Shown here piece after piece: positions 1 to 10,304 of a stretch of 64,000 nt of DNA. Positions within the stretch are counted from its first letter, which is position 1, and every line of letters begins with the position of its first letter. The notes below the pieces were generated by a model, which saw only the letters and a list, made by a program, of their open reading frames with translations, made no database searches and was not told the DNA's origin. This stretch comes from Prasinococcaceae sp. CCMP 1430 (taxonomy: Eukaryota > Prasinodermophyta > Palmophyllophyceae > Prasinococcales > Prasinococcaceae). The position numbers were made by a program, and so were the translations under genes. Where the stretch lies: the NCBI GenBank assembly GCA_013416795.1, contig RQSC01001302.1, positions 104,946 through 168,945 on the forward strand, given 5' to 3'.

Positions 1-957
1 TACGGGTGCGCGAGTGCGTCGGCCACCGAAATCCGCTTCACGGGGTCGAACTTGAGCATACGCGACACGAGGTCGAGCGCCATCGGGTTGGCGTCCGGGT
101 ATATGGACGCCAGCTTCTTTGGCGCCGTGCGTGGAAGCTCCTTGATGAACTTGCGCGCCCGCGAAGACTTGATGAAGTGCATGTCCCCGTCCGAGGGCTG
201 CCCGAGGAGCTCGATGATGAGCTTGAGCTGGTGCACATAGTCCTTGCCCGGCAGCACCGGCTTTCGGCCGAGGATCTCGCACATTATGCAGCCCACAGAC
301 CACACGTCGATGGCGGCTGTGTAGTCTTCGCAGCTCAGCAACAGCTCGGGGGCGCGGTACCAGCGTGTGACCACGTAGTCTGTCATCACGCCCGACATGG
401 CCGCCGTGCGCGCCAGGCCGAAGTCACAAATCTTCAGATCGCACGATGCGTTCAGCAGCAGGTTAGACGGTTTGAGGTCCCTGTGCAGGACGTTGGCGGA
501 GTGCACGTACTTGAGCCCCCGCAGGAGCTGGTAGACGAAGTATTGACAGTGGTCGTCGCTCAGCGCCTGTGGCGATCGGATGATCTGGTGCAGGTCGGTG
601 TCCATCAGCTCGTATACCAGGTAGACGTCCTTGTAGGACGTCGGCTGTAGAGGTCTCATGACGTCGGCGAGACGCACGATATTCTCGTGCTGCAGGTGGC
701 GCAGCAGCTTGATCTCGCGCAACGTGCGGCGAGCGTCGGTTGTGTTGGCGAATGCGTCGGTGATCTTCTTGATGGCCACCTTGGAGTTGGTCGACGCATC
801 CTTGGCGGAGCATACCACACCGTATGCGCCCTTCCCGATTGGCTTGATGGGCGTGTACCTGACAATGGCGTTGCACGCGCCGCAATCGCGACAGGGCGCG
901 CACCCCACCCGAACGTTGGGGGCCACCGTCAAGTGGCCAGACGTCACGAGCGAGTGT
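1..957 (-). CDS. MAP kinase, TDY type (partial, C-terminus off window)
   Basis: Serine/threonine kinase of the MAPK family, acting in a phosphorylation cascade in cytosol and nucleus. On the minus strand the frame shows the glycine-rich loop ([12 protein letters not shown], coded near 840), the VAIKK lysine, the catalytic loop [13 protein letters not shown] (as CDFGLA), and the activation loop [13 protein letters not shown], so the dual phosphorylation motif is TDY rather than TEY. The reading ends at ...VADALAHPY at base 1, so the last helices and any C-terminal extension lie outside. The frame is open upstream only to a stop near 957 and has no ATG before the kinase domain, so a short 5' exon is missing from this call; the true exon start lies between 957 and about 860. 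TDY MAPKs are common in algae and plants. Family assignment is secure; the subgroup is not. Confidence 0.92.
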
Positions 958-2502
958 CAGCGCGGCCACAAGCCTGCGTTGAGTAACGGCGGCGCACTCG
1001 GGAGCGCACCGCGCGAACGCAGGTCACCCGCACGCCTGCAAGGCCACGCACCTGAGGTCGATCTCGAAGAGCGTTCGCCAGAGCACAAACTGGTGCTTTC
1101 CCATCTTAGCCGCTGCCTGAGTGCTCGCCGCATTGCCCGCCGCCGTCGCGTCCATTGCGGACGCAACGACCATGCAGGGGTGCGCTCGCGCTCGCGCCCG
1201 TGCGCTCTAAAGCGCGCCTGACGAACCTCGCTCGGGCAAGCGCGCGACGGCCTGTGGTAGCTGTCCGCAGCAGCAGCTGGGGGAAGCGCGAGGTCGCACG
1301 CCGCGGGCACGGACAGAGTGGCAGAGTGTCGCCTCGCCACCGCTCGCGCGGGTGCCCGCGTGCGTGCCCCGTGGGAGCGCGAAGGAGAGGGTTGGGGAAA
1401 GCGGCGCTTAGCGCGACGTCGTCCACCCTTCTCCCCTCCGCGGCGCTACGCGCCCACGTGCCGGGAAAGCGCACGCGCCTGCCCGCTTCCGCGTCGTCCC
1501 CGCTCGCCCACCCGCCCTCTCACCCACCCTCTCCTCCTTGCCCTGCGCAGCGGGTGTGGCCTCGCTGGACCCGACCGAAGAGCGGCTGCCGTGCGCGCGC
1601 GGTGTGCCCCGCACGCGATGTGATCCGCGCGCCGCCCTCGTGGGCCCCGCGCCCTTTCCCGCAGAGCGCGCGAGCCCAGCGGCGAGTGGGTGTCCGGCCA
1701 CGCCCCAAGGCGTGCGTGCGCGCATCGGACGGTCGCCCGCCCCCCCACCCCCACCCGCACCCGCACCCACCCCCTGGGCGCGCACCTGCAGGGGCGCCCG
1801 CCTGCCGGGGCGACGACAGGTACAGCGCCGTACCCGACGGGCGCGTGCCTGGCTGGCTGGCTCGGGGCGGCGCGTGCCCGTGCGCCGGGTGCGTCCCGGG
1901 GCCTGCGGCGGTTCAACAGACTGAGTTCCCTCGCCGGTGCCGGGGGACCGGTTCCCCGCGCTCCCCGGCCGCCCGGGCCGGATCCCGCCGCCAAACCGCG
2001 GGCGAGGCGCACGCACGAATGGCTCAAAGAATCATGATACCGGGTACCATCAGTCAGTATGCAGTCCTGTACGTGCAGCGGCGCTCTCCAGCGTGCACGC
2101 GGCACTCTCGTGCGAGCACACGTGCACGCGCTTTCAGCACGAGGCGGAATCGGCAGTTCCATGTGTAGATGGGCGAGCGGGCCCCCGGAACGCCCCTCGG
2201 CGGCGGCTGGATCGCAGCGAGCTGGATGTAGCCGCCGCCCAAAAAGTGACACACCTCACATTTTGGCCCGAACACTACTGTACATACACATGCGCACGTG
2301 CGCACATGCACGTGTATGTACCAGGTACACACCGTACTGTACCAGCCGGGATGGTATGATGGTACGTTTGCCTGCGCGTCGCGCCGCGTCGCGCGCTTCC
2401 GGCGCTGCGCGCAGTGCCGCGCGGCGCCCCCGCGGCGGCGCGCGGAATCTTTTCCTGCTTCCCGGGGGCGCGGCACTGGGTGGTGTACCACTACTGGAGT
2501 GA
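958..2502. other. Intergenic, 5' flank of MAPK and of the translocator
   Basis: About 1.5 kb of extremely GC-rich sequence with CCCACC and CGCGC runs. Many long open frames exist on both strands but their products are Arg/Pro/Ala-rich and show no motif. It should hold the missing first exon of the MAPK and possibly a 5' exon of the translocator. The most structured stretch is an imperfect inverted repeat at 2281-2320. Confidence 0.6.
2281..2320. repeat. Inverted repeat with CACGTG core
   Basis: Outer arms of nine bases (2281-2289 and 2312-2320) are exact reverse complements, and inside the left half lies a perfect 14-base palindrome (2291-2304) centred on CACGTG, the G-box/E-box core. It sits about 200 bases upstream of the translocator exon. 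It could be a bZIP/bHLH site or just a hairpin; function is inferred only. Confidence 0.5.
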
Positions 2503-3939
2503 GGAGGCCATGCGCAACGAGNCGCGGCGGCGCGCGCCGCGGGCGGTGGCGCGGCGGCGGCACCCGCGCCGACAAGCGCCGAGGGTGGGGGGCTCGACGT
2601 CAAGCTCTCGCTCACCTTCGCCGCGTGGTACGCCTGCAATTGCATCTTCAACATCTACAACAAGACCGCGCTCAACGCGTTCCCGTACCCCTGGGCGATG
2701 TGCACCGTGCAGCTCGGCTGCGGCGTGGTGATGATGTGCGCGCTGTGGGCGACGGGCGTCGTCAAGGCGCCCAAGGTGAACGCCAAGTTCATCAAGGTGC
2801 GCACACACGCGCCGCTGTCGGCCCTCGCTTCTCTGCTCTCCTGCAGTTGGACGAGCCCGCGCGCGCTGTGCGCGCCGCGCGCGCGCTAAAAAATTCGCCC
2901 GATGTTCAAAATTTGCGTGCGTTTTGATGAGGGTCGTGAACCCTGAAATATTGGACACAGGAACCCGGCGGGTCCGACCTACCCACCATGCATCGCACGT
3001 CGCGTTGCCCCGTCTACGGCTAGGCGCGCGCGCCACCTGCGCGCGCGGCCCGCTGGCTGACGCGCTGGCGCCTCCATCCTGCACGCACGCGCGAACTTAC
3101 CAACCTGCTGCCGCCGACGACGACGCCGACGCCGCCAACGACGACCCCGCCGACGACGCCAACTACACCGCCGACGTCGACGACAACGGTTTGTTGCGCA
3201 GGCGCTGGCGCCAGTGGCCTTCTTTCACCTGGTGAACCACGTCGGCGTGTGCATGGCCATCAACAAGAGCGCGGTGTCCTTCACGCACGTGCTCAAGGCC
3301 GCGGAGCCGTTCTACTCTGTGGCCATCTCCGGGCTGATGGGCACATTCTACTCGCCGCTCGTGTACGCGTCGCTGATCCCCATCGTCGCCGGCATCTCGC
3401 TCGCTGTCGTCACCGAACTCAACTTTTCCATGCAGGCTTTCATCACCACGAACGCCTCCAACGTCGCCACCGTCGTGCGCACCATCATCTCGAAGCGAAT
3501 GCTGAAGGACTTCGACATCAAGGGCATCAACCTGTACGCGTGGATCTCGATCGTGGCGTTGGTGTACCTCATCCCGCTCGCCATCTACATGGAGGGCTCG
3601 AAGTGGGCCGCCGGGTGGAGCGCGGGCGTCGCCAAGGTCGGCGTTGCCCAGCTCCTCCACGTCATCCTCGCGAGTGGATTCACATATCACCTCTACAACC
3701 AGCTGAGCTACCAGACGCTCGACTCGGTCTCGCCGGTGAGCTTCTCCGTCGCCAATGCGCTCAAGCGCGTGGCCATCATCGGCAGCGCCGTGCTGTTCTT
3801 CGGCACGCCCATGACGCCGCTCAACGCCGCCGGCTCGGCCCTCGCCGTGCTTGGCACGTACCTGTACAGCCGCGCAAAGCTGCGCGAGGAGAACAGCAAG
3901 GCTGCCAAGGCCGACGCGACGGCTGTCAAGTCGCAGTAG
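2503..3939 (+). CDS. Plastid triose-phosphate/phosphate translocator (5' end missing)
   Basis: Drug/metabolite-transporter-fold antiporter of the plastid inner envelope exchanging triose phosphate (or PEP/3-PGA) for phosphate. Two exons are visible: about 2503-2796 and 3202-3939, joined phase 0 (K|ALAPVAF) across a 405-base intron starting GTGCGCACAC and ending GCGCAG. Exon 1 holds the first helix (LTFAAWYACNCIFNIYNK), exon 2 the remaining helices with the family signatures NKSAVSFTHVLKAAEPF, the lysine-arginine pair after TTNASNVATVVRTIISKR, and the YLYSRAK end. The frame before GGGLDVKLSL is open back to a stop ending at 2502 but has no ATG, and an ambiguous base sits at 2522, so the targeting peptide and start are lost or in an upstream exon. 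The substrate subclass (TPT, PPT, GPT) is not decided. Confidence 0.9.
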
Positions 3940-4131
3940 GCCGCACGCTGGCCGGCCAGGTTGAGCCCCTGTTGATTCACGCAGGAGGGCAGTGCGCCTT
4001 AATGCCAACGAGCAACCTCCGTTTGTAACATAAAAGAGCTTGGATGACCACGCGCCGTGGCATGGCGCTGGGCGGCGCGCGCAGGCGCTCACCCATGGCG
4101 CCTGCCCTATGTCTGCGCGGCCATCCAAAGT

Positions 4132-5387
4132 CTACGAACGTTTCTTAAAACAGTATGTCGTGTGGAGGCCGATGAGGTCGAAGCACTCCGCCACTGCACC
4201 TTTGTCCAGCTTGCGGGCTTCGAGCAGCTTGGCAATGACGGGTGTATGGCGATGGTCCTCATAGAACTCGGTCATTTGGACCATCTCAACCATCTCGAGG
4301 CCGGCGGCCTGCCAGAGCCAGCAATGCGCGCGCCGGGGCAAGCGGCAGCGCGGCCGCCGCGCAGGGAGTCGGTCAGAGACGGCAACATCGGCGCGCAGGG
4401 CACGTGCGCCGGCAGGGGCCCAGGCGCGTACTCCATCTGGCGCCCGCACCAAGAGATCGCAGCGTACGCACCTCAGCGACGGCCACGATGCTCGGAATGT
4501 GCCCGAGAAAGTGCGCGACCTTGTCGCCCAAACCATCCTCCGCACGCAGCAGAAACGGCGTGCCAAAGTACTCAGGCTCGAAGCTATCGCTTTCGAGGAA
4601 GAGCGTGAACGCGCGGCTGCGAGTTTTCTGGCCTTGGCCCTTGACCTCGACCTTTCCCTTTTGCGCGGCGGTCCAAACCGCCGCCTGGTCGAGCATTACG
4701 CCGTAGAGCAAGCCACCGGGCTTGAGCAACGCCGCCGCGGTCTGGAAAAAGTGCGCTGCCGTTTGCTCGTCGCGCAGGTACTCGCTGATGCGCATGTGGC
4801 ATGTCACTGCATCGGCCGCGCCCAGCCACTCTGGCGGTAGGTTGTCTGCTGTGCCGTCCCATATCTCGAAGTCTGCCGCGTACTTCTTGCTCTGCAGGAC
4901 CGCGTGTACGCGCGCGTGCGCGTCCCAGCGGTCAGGGGGCGCGCAAGGAGGCGCGCGCGAGGGCGTGTCAGGTCGTCGTGGACGAGCGCGAGCGCGAGCG
5001 CGAGCGCGCGAGCGCACCAACCTTTGCCTCCCATCGCCCCTTCGCCTCGCCGAGAGCCGCCTTGGCCTGCTCGGTCCCGCCAGCGCCGGTGCTCGGCTCG
5101 AGGAAGAGCCCTTTGGAGATGCCTGCGCGCTCCCACTTGCCGGCGTCGGGACCCGTGCCACAGCAGAGCTCGACGAGCGCGTCGCCGGGCGACAGCGCCT
5201 GCGTTGCGAGCGCCTCCTTGGCGAACTGCTCGCGCGCGCGTGATGCGTGCGTGCCGGAGCTCCAGGCTATGTCAGCAGGGCAGGCGGGACGCTCGCGTGG
5301 CGCGCGAGCAGCAGCATGCGCATGCGCAAGACGTACGTCCAAAAACTGCCGGTAGATTCGCGCAGGCGGCGGTCCGCGATAAGACAT
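4132..5387 (-). CDS. mRNA cap guanine-N7 methyltransferase-like (RNMT/Abd1 family)
   Basis: Would transfer methyl from S-adenosylmethionine to the guanine cap of mRNA in the nucleus. Three exons: 5387-5022, 4891-4472, 4308-4132 (all phase 0), 320 residues. The start is the first in-frame ATG (MSYRGPP). The SAM-binding motif I reads VELCCGTGPDAGKW (residues 72-85), matching the VLDLGCGKGGDLxKW motif of RNMT. Later come FEIWDGTADNLP, LLKPGGLLYGV and, near the C-terminus, LEMVEMVQMTEFYEDHRH, the typical RNMT end. The usual CQFALHY motif is replaced by CHMRISEYL, so the active site is divergent. Intron 1 contains a (GAGCGC)n tract at about 4985-5014. Family is likely; activity is not proven by sequence. 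Confidence 0.72.
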
Positions 5388-5521
5388 CTCTCCCAGCCCT
5401 TTGCGCGGCCACGTAGCCCCCCTCTCCGTCTCCTCGCCCACCTTCCCTCGCCCTCCCCACTCGCGCGTCTCGCGCCTCAGTCACGCACGCTCTCTCGCGC
5501 GTATACACTCCCTTCCTCTGA

Positions 5522-5917
5522 TCAATGCGCCTTCTTCAGCGGCCTGGACATAGGCGGGTCTAGCGTCAGCTCAAACTTCGGTGCTCCGGGGACGAACCGA
5601 TTCAGTGCGCGCATCTGCTGGAGGCTCTGCCTGGCCGTCTCGCGGAGCGTCTCGATCTCGGCAGGGTCGGTGACGGACGCTTTGCTGCGATACTCCTCCC
5701 TTGAGCGACGCGCACGTGGGCTGCGTGGTCAGCGCGGGCGTCGAGGGTTGGGGCGAGGACGGGGGCTGCGGATGGCGTGAGGGGCGCACCTGATCTCTTC
5801 GTAGATGGCCTGCCGCTTCACCGAGGGGAACGCCTTGGCGCCCCGCAGGAGCGCGCGGTACACGGACAGCGCCTCGCTGCGCGCGCGGCTGGCAGAGCCG
5901 GTGAGCGCCCCCCACAT
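5522..5917 (-). CDS. LYR-motif (complex1_LYR) small protein
   Basis: Small mitochondrial-type accessory protein; LYR proteins bind acyl carrier protein and support Fe-S cluster or respiratory-complex assembly. Two exons, 5917-5790 and 5699-5522, joined phase 2 (I-R-E-E), 101 residues. The motif is slightly changed, VYRALLRGAKAFPS (Y and R kept, L replaced by V), followed by the family pattern IREEYRSKASVTDP, AEIETLRETA and LQQMRALN. The intron begins GTGCGCCCCT. The start chosen is MWGALTGSAS; upstream there is no better ATG in frame. Which LYRM paralogue this is cannot be told from the sequence alone. Confidence 0.78.
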
Positions 5918-6614
5918 GCACCGCGCGGCGTGCCCGGTTGGGCCCCGGCCGGCGCGCGGAGGGCGCGCGCCCCGCTGACCGCGGCCGGCCGCCGACGGCG
6001 ACAGGAGCCGAACCCGGCGCACACTCCCCACTGCGCGGCGTCACGCAAGCGCGAGCTTTCGCGTGCGAGCGTGTTCAGGCGCGTGGAGACGCACGGGGGG
6101 GGGGGGGGGAGGCGGGGGAGGGTGTGTGGCGGCGCGGCCGCATTGCTCGCCGCCTGGGCCGCGGACGGGTCGCCGCGTCGCCGGCACGATCTCAGTGCCC
6201 GTCTCTCGGAGTCACACATGCATGAAGAAACACGTTCTCGCGCCGCTGATGAGCGATGCGAAAGAGCCCCCGCTCGAAGAATGTTCGGAATGCTCGGAAG
6301 AAGCCTATTTACCCGGGTTCGTCTCGGCGTCCCACCCCTGGGTAAGATTTCCTCCCCGGGATGCTTCGCGCTCGCCGCGCGGTCCAAGAGAGGCTCGAGA
6401 CCAGGAGCGAACCCTCTTCGAGAGTCAACGGTCTACAGTACTTGTACCGTGATGATCCATCAGTAGTCCTACAGAACGGTACTCGACCATCAGACTGGAC
6501 AGTACTTCGAAAGGGTGCGTTCGAGGCGCGTTTCGATGGCGGCCTGGGCCTGTCCCCCGGACGGGCGCGAGCGAGCGCGGGCGCCGGGCGCGGGCCCGGG
6601 AGCGCCGCGCGCCG
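5918..6614. other. Intergenic between LYR gene and 6615 gene
   Basis: Roughly 700 bases, the shared upstream region of two divergent genes. Contains a run of about 13 G at 6097-6109 within a G-rich tract, potentially G-quadruplex forming, and a relatively AT-richer stretch at 6420-6510. No coding signal recognised. Confidence 0.5.
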
Positions 6615-8057
6615 ATGGCGAGCACCACACGGCGCGCGGCAGGCTCGCGCGTGCGCGCCGGCGGGGTGGGGAGAGGTTCTGGCAGAGAGCGAGACAGCGA
6701 GCGGGCAGGAGAGCTCATGTCGGAGGGTCGCACTGCGTCGTTCGTGCCCGCAGCGCAGCGATTTAGCGGCGAGGCGGGCAGGGGCAGCGGCGACGGCACT
6801 GGCGGCAGCGGGGCAGGCGGTTGGCTCGCGGCGCCGGTCGACGCGCCGCTGCGCAGCGCACTGGCGACGCCCGTCACCGACGAGCGCTTCCTCGATCCTG
6901 CCGACGACCTGCTCGAGGATGACCACCTGCTGGCAGACTACTTCGGCCAGCGGTTCGGAGGTGCGGGTGGACAGAGCTTCAGGGAAGCGTTGCAGGTGCC
7001 TGCATCGGGCAAGAGGGATCGCGGCAGCGGCGGCAGCGGCAGCGGCAGCGACGGCAGCGGTGCGGACGGGTGGGTTAGCAGTGCAAGCCCCACGCCTGAG
7101 GGTCCTAGGAAGGACGAGGACAGCCACGCACGTTCCGCCCACGACGATGCAGAAATCAGCGGAAGCGACGCCGACGAAAATCGCTCCGGTGCGGTCGCTG
7201 AGGCGAACCAGAGCCAACGCACAGCGCGCAGGGGCACAGAGAGAGCGCGTCCATTGCGTCGCATCAGGGCGCAGCCGCGCCCAGCGTGGAACGACGACGT
7301 CAAGGTGAGCGACGGCCGCCTTTTGCGAGCAGGCACGCTGGTGAGGCGTCAGCAGTGGCGGGAGAGCGAGCACCGGCCATGGCGAGAAAGAAGTTATCGC
7401 GAAAGCGAAAGTGGGCACAGCAGCGACTCCGAGCGCGAGCACGAGGGCGCTGGCAAACGTGAGTACGAGCGCCGGGGTGTCGTGTTTGTCGACGGAGACG
7501 GCTATGATGACGTGCGGCACCAACGCCGCGCTGCCGGCGCCAACGCGCCGGGAGCGGCGGGCCCGACCAGCAGCGCGCCCCCCCGCAGTTCTCGACATCT
7601 GCGCCCCGCAGCCCTCGGTGAGCACAATGGTCGCATCCATAGCTCACCGCCCTCAAAGCCGCCGCCGCCCGCAGAGGCACGTGGTGCGACCTTGCTCAAG
7701 CACATTTGGCCCCGTGCGCACGGGTCGCGCGCGCATGCACGCTCGCCGCACGTGCGCAGCCCAAACCATGAGGCACGCGCAAAGACGGCGGACAACTCGC
7801 CAAAAGCGGCGGCGAAGAAGCTTGCAGAAGCTACTGCGCGCCACTTGATGGACGTCGACTCTGACGACTCTGCGACGGAGTGGGACGCCGGGGCGCATCC
7901 ACTCGCGCGCGCGATGTCACCGTCTAGCGCGAACGACGAGCGTGCGCTACGCGAAAGGCTGGAAGCCATGCCGCGCGACGAGCTGCTCGCACTGGCCTCC
8001 GCGCTGCTCACACAAGTCCAAGAGGCAGTAGGCATCCATGCGCGCATGGGCACGTGA
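6615..8057 (+). CDS. Hypothetical protein, largely disordered
   Basis: Single-exon frame of 480 residues from ATG 6615 (an alternative start is MSEGRTASF near 6718). I do not recognise the family. The first third contains an acidic patch (DPADDLLEDDHLLADYFGQR) and Ser/Gly repeats coded by GGCAGC units at about 7020-7065; the middle is Ser/Arg/Glu-rich (RESESGHSSDSEREHEG), and the C-terminus has a more ordered helix ERLEAMPRDELLALASALL. Low hydrophobicity argues for a soluble, mostly unstructured nuclear or cytoskeletal protein. The acidic and helical blocks suggest the frame is real rather than an artefact of high GC. Confidence 0.6.
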   Translation: MASTTRRAAGSRVRAGGVGRGSGRERDSERAGELMSEGRTASFVPAAQRFSGEAGRGSGDGTGGSGAGGWLAAPVDAPLRSALATPVTDERFLDPADDLLEDDHLLADYFGQRFGGAGGQSFREALQVPASGKRDRGSGGSGSGSDGSGADGWVSSASPTPEGPRKDEDSHARSAHDDAEISGSDADENRSGAVAEANQSQRTARRGTERARPLRRIRAQPRPAWNDDVKVSDGRLLRAGTLVRRQQWRESEHRPWRERSYRESESGHSSDSEREHEGAGKREYERRGVVFVDGDGYDDVRHQRRAAGANAPGAAGPTSSAPPRSSRHLRPAALGEHNGRIHSSPPSKPPPPAEARGATLLKHIWPRAHGSRAHARSPHVRSPNHEARAKTADNSPKAAAKKLAEATARHLMDVDSDDSATEWDAGAHPLARAMSPSSANDERALRERLEAMPRDELLALASALLTQVQEAVGIHARMGT

Positions 8058-8417
8058 TCACGCCATGGGGTGTCGTCACGCACCCAAGCTATTTCGTTGT
8101 TCGCAGGTTTGCTGACCCTGACACTAATAATTCCACCTTGGAAACGGATGATTGTGTGCACACATGTCTTTCTCGCACAGGCGGGTTGCATGCCTCACTC
8201 GCTTGCGCGCGCGCATGGTGACGGCGCCTTCCGAGTAGCCACGGCCAGCTAGCTGGCCAACAGTACATCTGTTACCATCTGCGAGACATTGCTCGCATGC
8301 TGGCTGGATTGCACAGCTATGGATAGTCTGTGCCACGCCATCCCGCGTGCGTTTGCTGGCGAGGACCCGTGCGCGCACTCCCTCACGCGCCCGAGCGTTT
8401 CTCACACAAGCGCCCGT
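8058..8417. other. Intergenic, convergent 3' ends
   Basis: Between the stop of the + gene and the stop of the - gene. No coding signal; contains ordinary less GC-rich sequence. Confidence 0.5.
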
Positions 8418-9220
8418 TTAGACCGCAGCGGCCTTGGCAGCGCCGCTCAGCTTCTCCTCGAGGTCCGCCAGCTTGCTGTTCGCGCGCGCGATGCAGGCGA
8501 AAGTCACGAAGAAAAAGAAGAGGGTGGCCACACCAAACATGATGAAACCCGCAACCTGGAGAGTGAGTGCGCATGTGCGCGCAGAGTGCGAGCGTTAGCG
8601 GTGCGGGTGCGCACAGAGTGTGCGTGCGAGTACAAGCGAGCGTGTGCAACATCGCGAGCCAATGCGCGGAGGGGCGCGCGTGGCCCCTAGCCCCACCCCA
8701 CCCCCCATGCGAGCGCGCGCGATTTGCTCCCTACGCCGTGTATTTGCTTGCTCTCGCCTAGTCTCGCCGGACTCATCCATACAGCCACTCGCACACGTGT
8801 CGCGCCCAGTCGTGGGCGCGCGCAGGGTGTGCGGCAGCAGTGCGCGGACGGACACGCCCTGGATGGCAAAGCCCTTGTCGCAGGCAGCAGGACAGCAACG
8901 CAAGCAAGCCCAAGAACGCGATCGCATTCGTCGGCGGGGGATCACGCGCGAGCAGGGCTCGCACACTCTCACGGAGGCGGGACAGGCAAGGATGCGCACG
9001 CTCTTCTCCCCCCACACCGCCCCACCCTTCCCTCCATCTCCGCTGCGCCTGCCCGCCCCAGACTACCTCACCCGCCTCCCACCCCAAACCCACTCCGCCC
9101 ACGCCCGTCGTGCGTGGCGAGCGCGCCCGCGCGCGCGCGCACCTCGGTGCCCTTGAGGTACGACGATGGCGCAGTCGACTCGAGGGTCGGGATGTCCGCC
9201 ATGAGTCCGCGCATCGCCAT
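8418..9220 (-). CDS. Small single-pass membrane protein, unknown
   Basis: Two-exon model: 9220-9143 (26 residues, MAMRGLMADIPTLE... ending GTE) and 8555-8418 (45 residues), joined phase 0 over a 587-base intron that begins GTGCGCGCGC and ends CTCTCCAG. The second exon gives one strong transmembrane helix, GFIMFGVATLFFFFVTFACI, followed by an amphipathic helix SKLADLEEKLSGAAKAAA. The product would be about 71 residues. An additional small exon inside the long intron is possible: a hydrophobic stretch NAIAFLGLLALLSCC and, in another frame, GFAIQGVS lie at 8840-8940. I do not recognise the family; organelle membrane is a guess. Confidence 0.45.
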
Positions 9221-10304
9221 GGTGTTTGATCGGCCGGGGGGGAGCGGGGGGAGTGGCGTGGCGTTCGGTCCGGTGCGCGTGTGTGGCGCGCGCGCGCACG
9301 CGCGCGTGCACGCACCCTCGCCCCAGCCCGACCAAGGGTTGGATTCCAGCCTTCCATATATCGCAGGCGGGTGCGCAGGCGCGGGATCCGCGCGGGGTTG
9401 CCCCCTCCGCACGGGTGCGGACCACACCCGCGACGGCCGCCGCGCGCAGCGGTGGCGGCTGCGCGCCGGGGAACCGGAACCGGAACCGCCGCCGAAAGCG
9501 GAAGCCGGCCGGAAAATTTTCCCACCGGATAGATAGTGTGCAATGTCGCCGAATCAAGAGCCCAAAAAAGCGCGCGCACGAAAGAGCGCGCCCCCGAAAA
9601 GCGCGCCGCGCCGGAAGCGGGAGCAGTGGCGGGGCGCGCGCCACCTCCAGCCGCAGCCCCAGCCAGCCAGCCAGCCGGGGGCGCGCGCCCGCCCGCCCGC
9701 CCACCCGCCTGCGGCCTCTGCCGCGTGGTTGCGCGAGGCAGGGAGGGAGGCGCGCGAGTGCACAGCTACCTTGTCGAGAGGGCTGCTCGGCTGCTTCGGC
9801 TGAGGGGCGGGCGCAGGTGCCAGGTTTTTTGATGGTACGCTTGGAGGCCCGGCCGGCCGGTGCCCGTGGGGACGCGTGCACGTGGCCAGCCTGGACTGCC
9901 CTTTTTTATTGTGCGGGATTTTGCGGGATTTGGGGGGTGAAACAGCTGGGGAAAAAAAACTGCAGAAAAGTTTGGTTTGGGCGGGTGCGCAGGGGCTAGC
10001 AGTGCGCGCGCGGGTGCGGCGTATGCTGCCGGGAGCGACGATAGACGGTTAATTCGGCGGTCTCGCTGACAAGTGGGTCAAGGCCCAGCCTGTCAATCGC
10101 CGCACACCATCGGGGTGCGCCACACCGAGCGCGGGCGTCCTCCCCATCTTTCCCACCCCCCACCCCCGCCGGTGCCCGACTGTCCACCGGCAGTGGCCTG
10201 CGCGGCGCGCGGGTTGCCGGCGCCGACCATTCTCCTGGCCGCCAGCCGCCATCGCGGGCGGCTCGCCGCGCAGCTTGGCCTCACGCGTACTCGGGCTGCG
10301 AGCG
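9221..10304. other. Intergenic, upstream of the lipase gene
   Basis: About 1.1 kb shared upstream region of divergent genes. Contains a 12-base palindrome GGAAAATTTTCC near 9510 and, near 9910-9940, the repeated unit TGCGGGATTT, both in locally AT-richer islands that stand out from the GC-rich background and could be promoter elements. No coding signal. Confidence 0.45.

Noticed and set aside
1446-2252. Minus-strand 268-residue open frame and similar frames in the 1-2.5 kb region
   Set aside because: Arg/Pro/Ala/Gly-rich product without any motif; long stop-free frames are expected at this GC content.
3163-4128. Minus-strand 321-residue frame opposite the translocator
   Set aside because: Antisense of exon 2 of the translocator, whose plus-strand product has clear family motifs.
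6309-7640. Minus-strand 443-residue open frame opposite the 6615 gene
   Set aside because: Antisense shadow. Its product is Ala/Arg/Val-rich and lacks ordered blocks, whereas the plus frame has acidic and helical elements.
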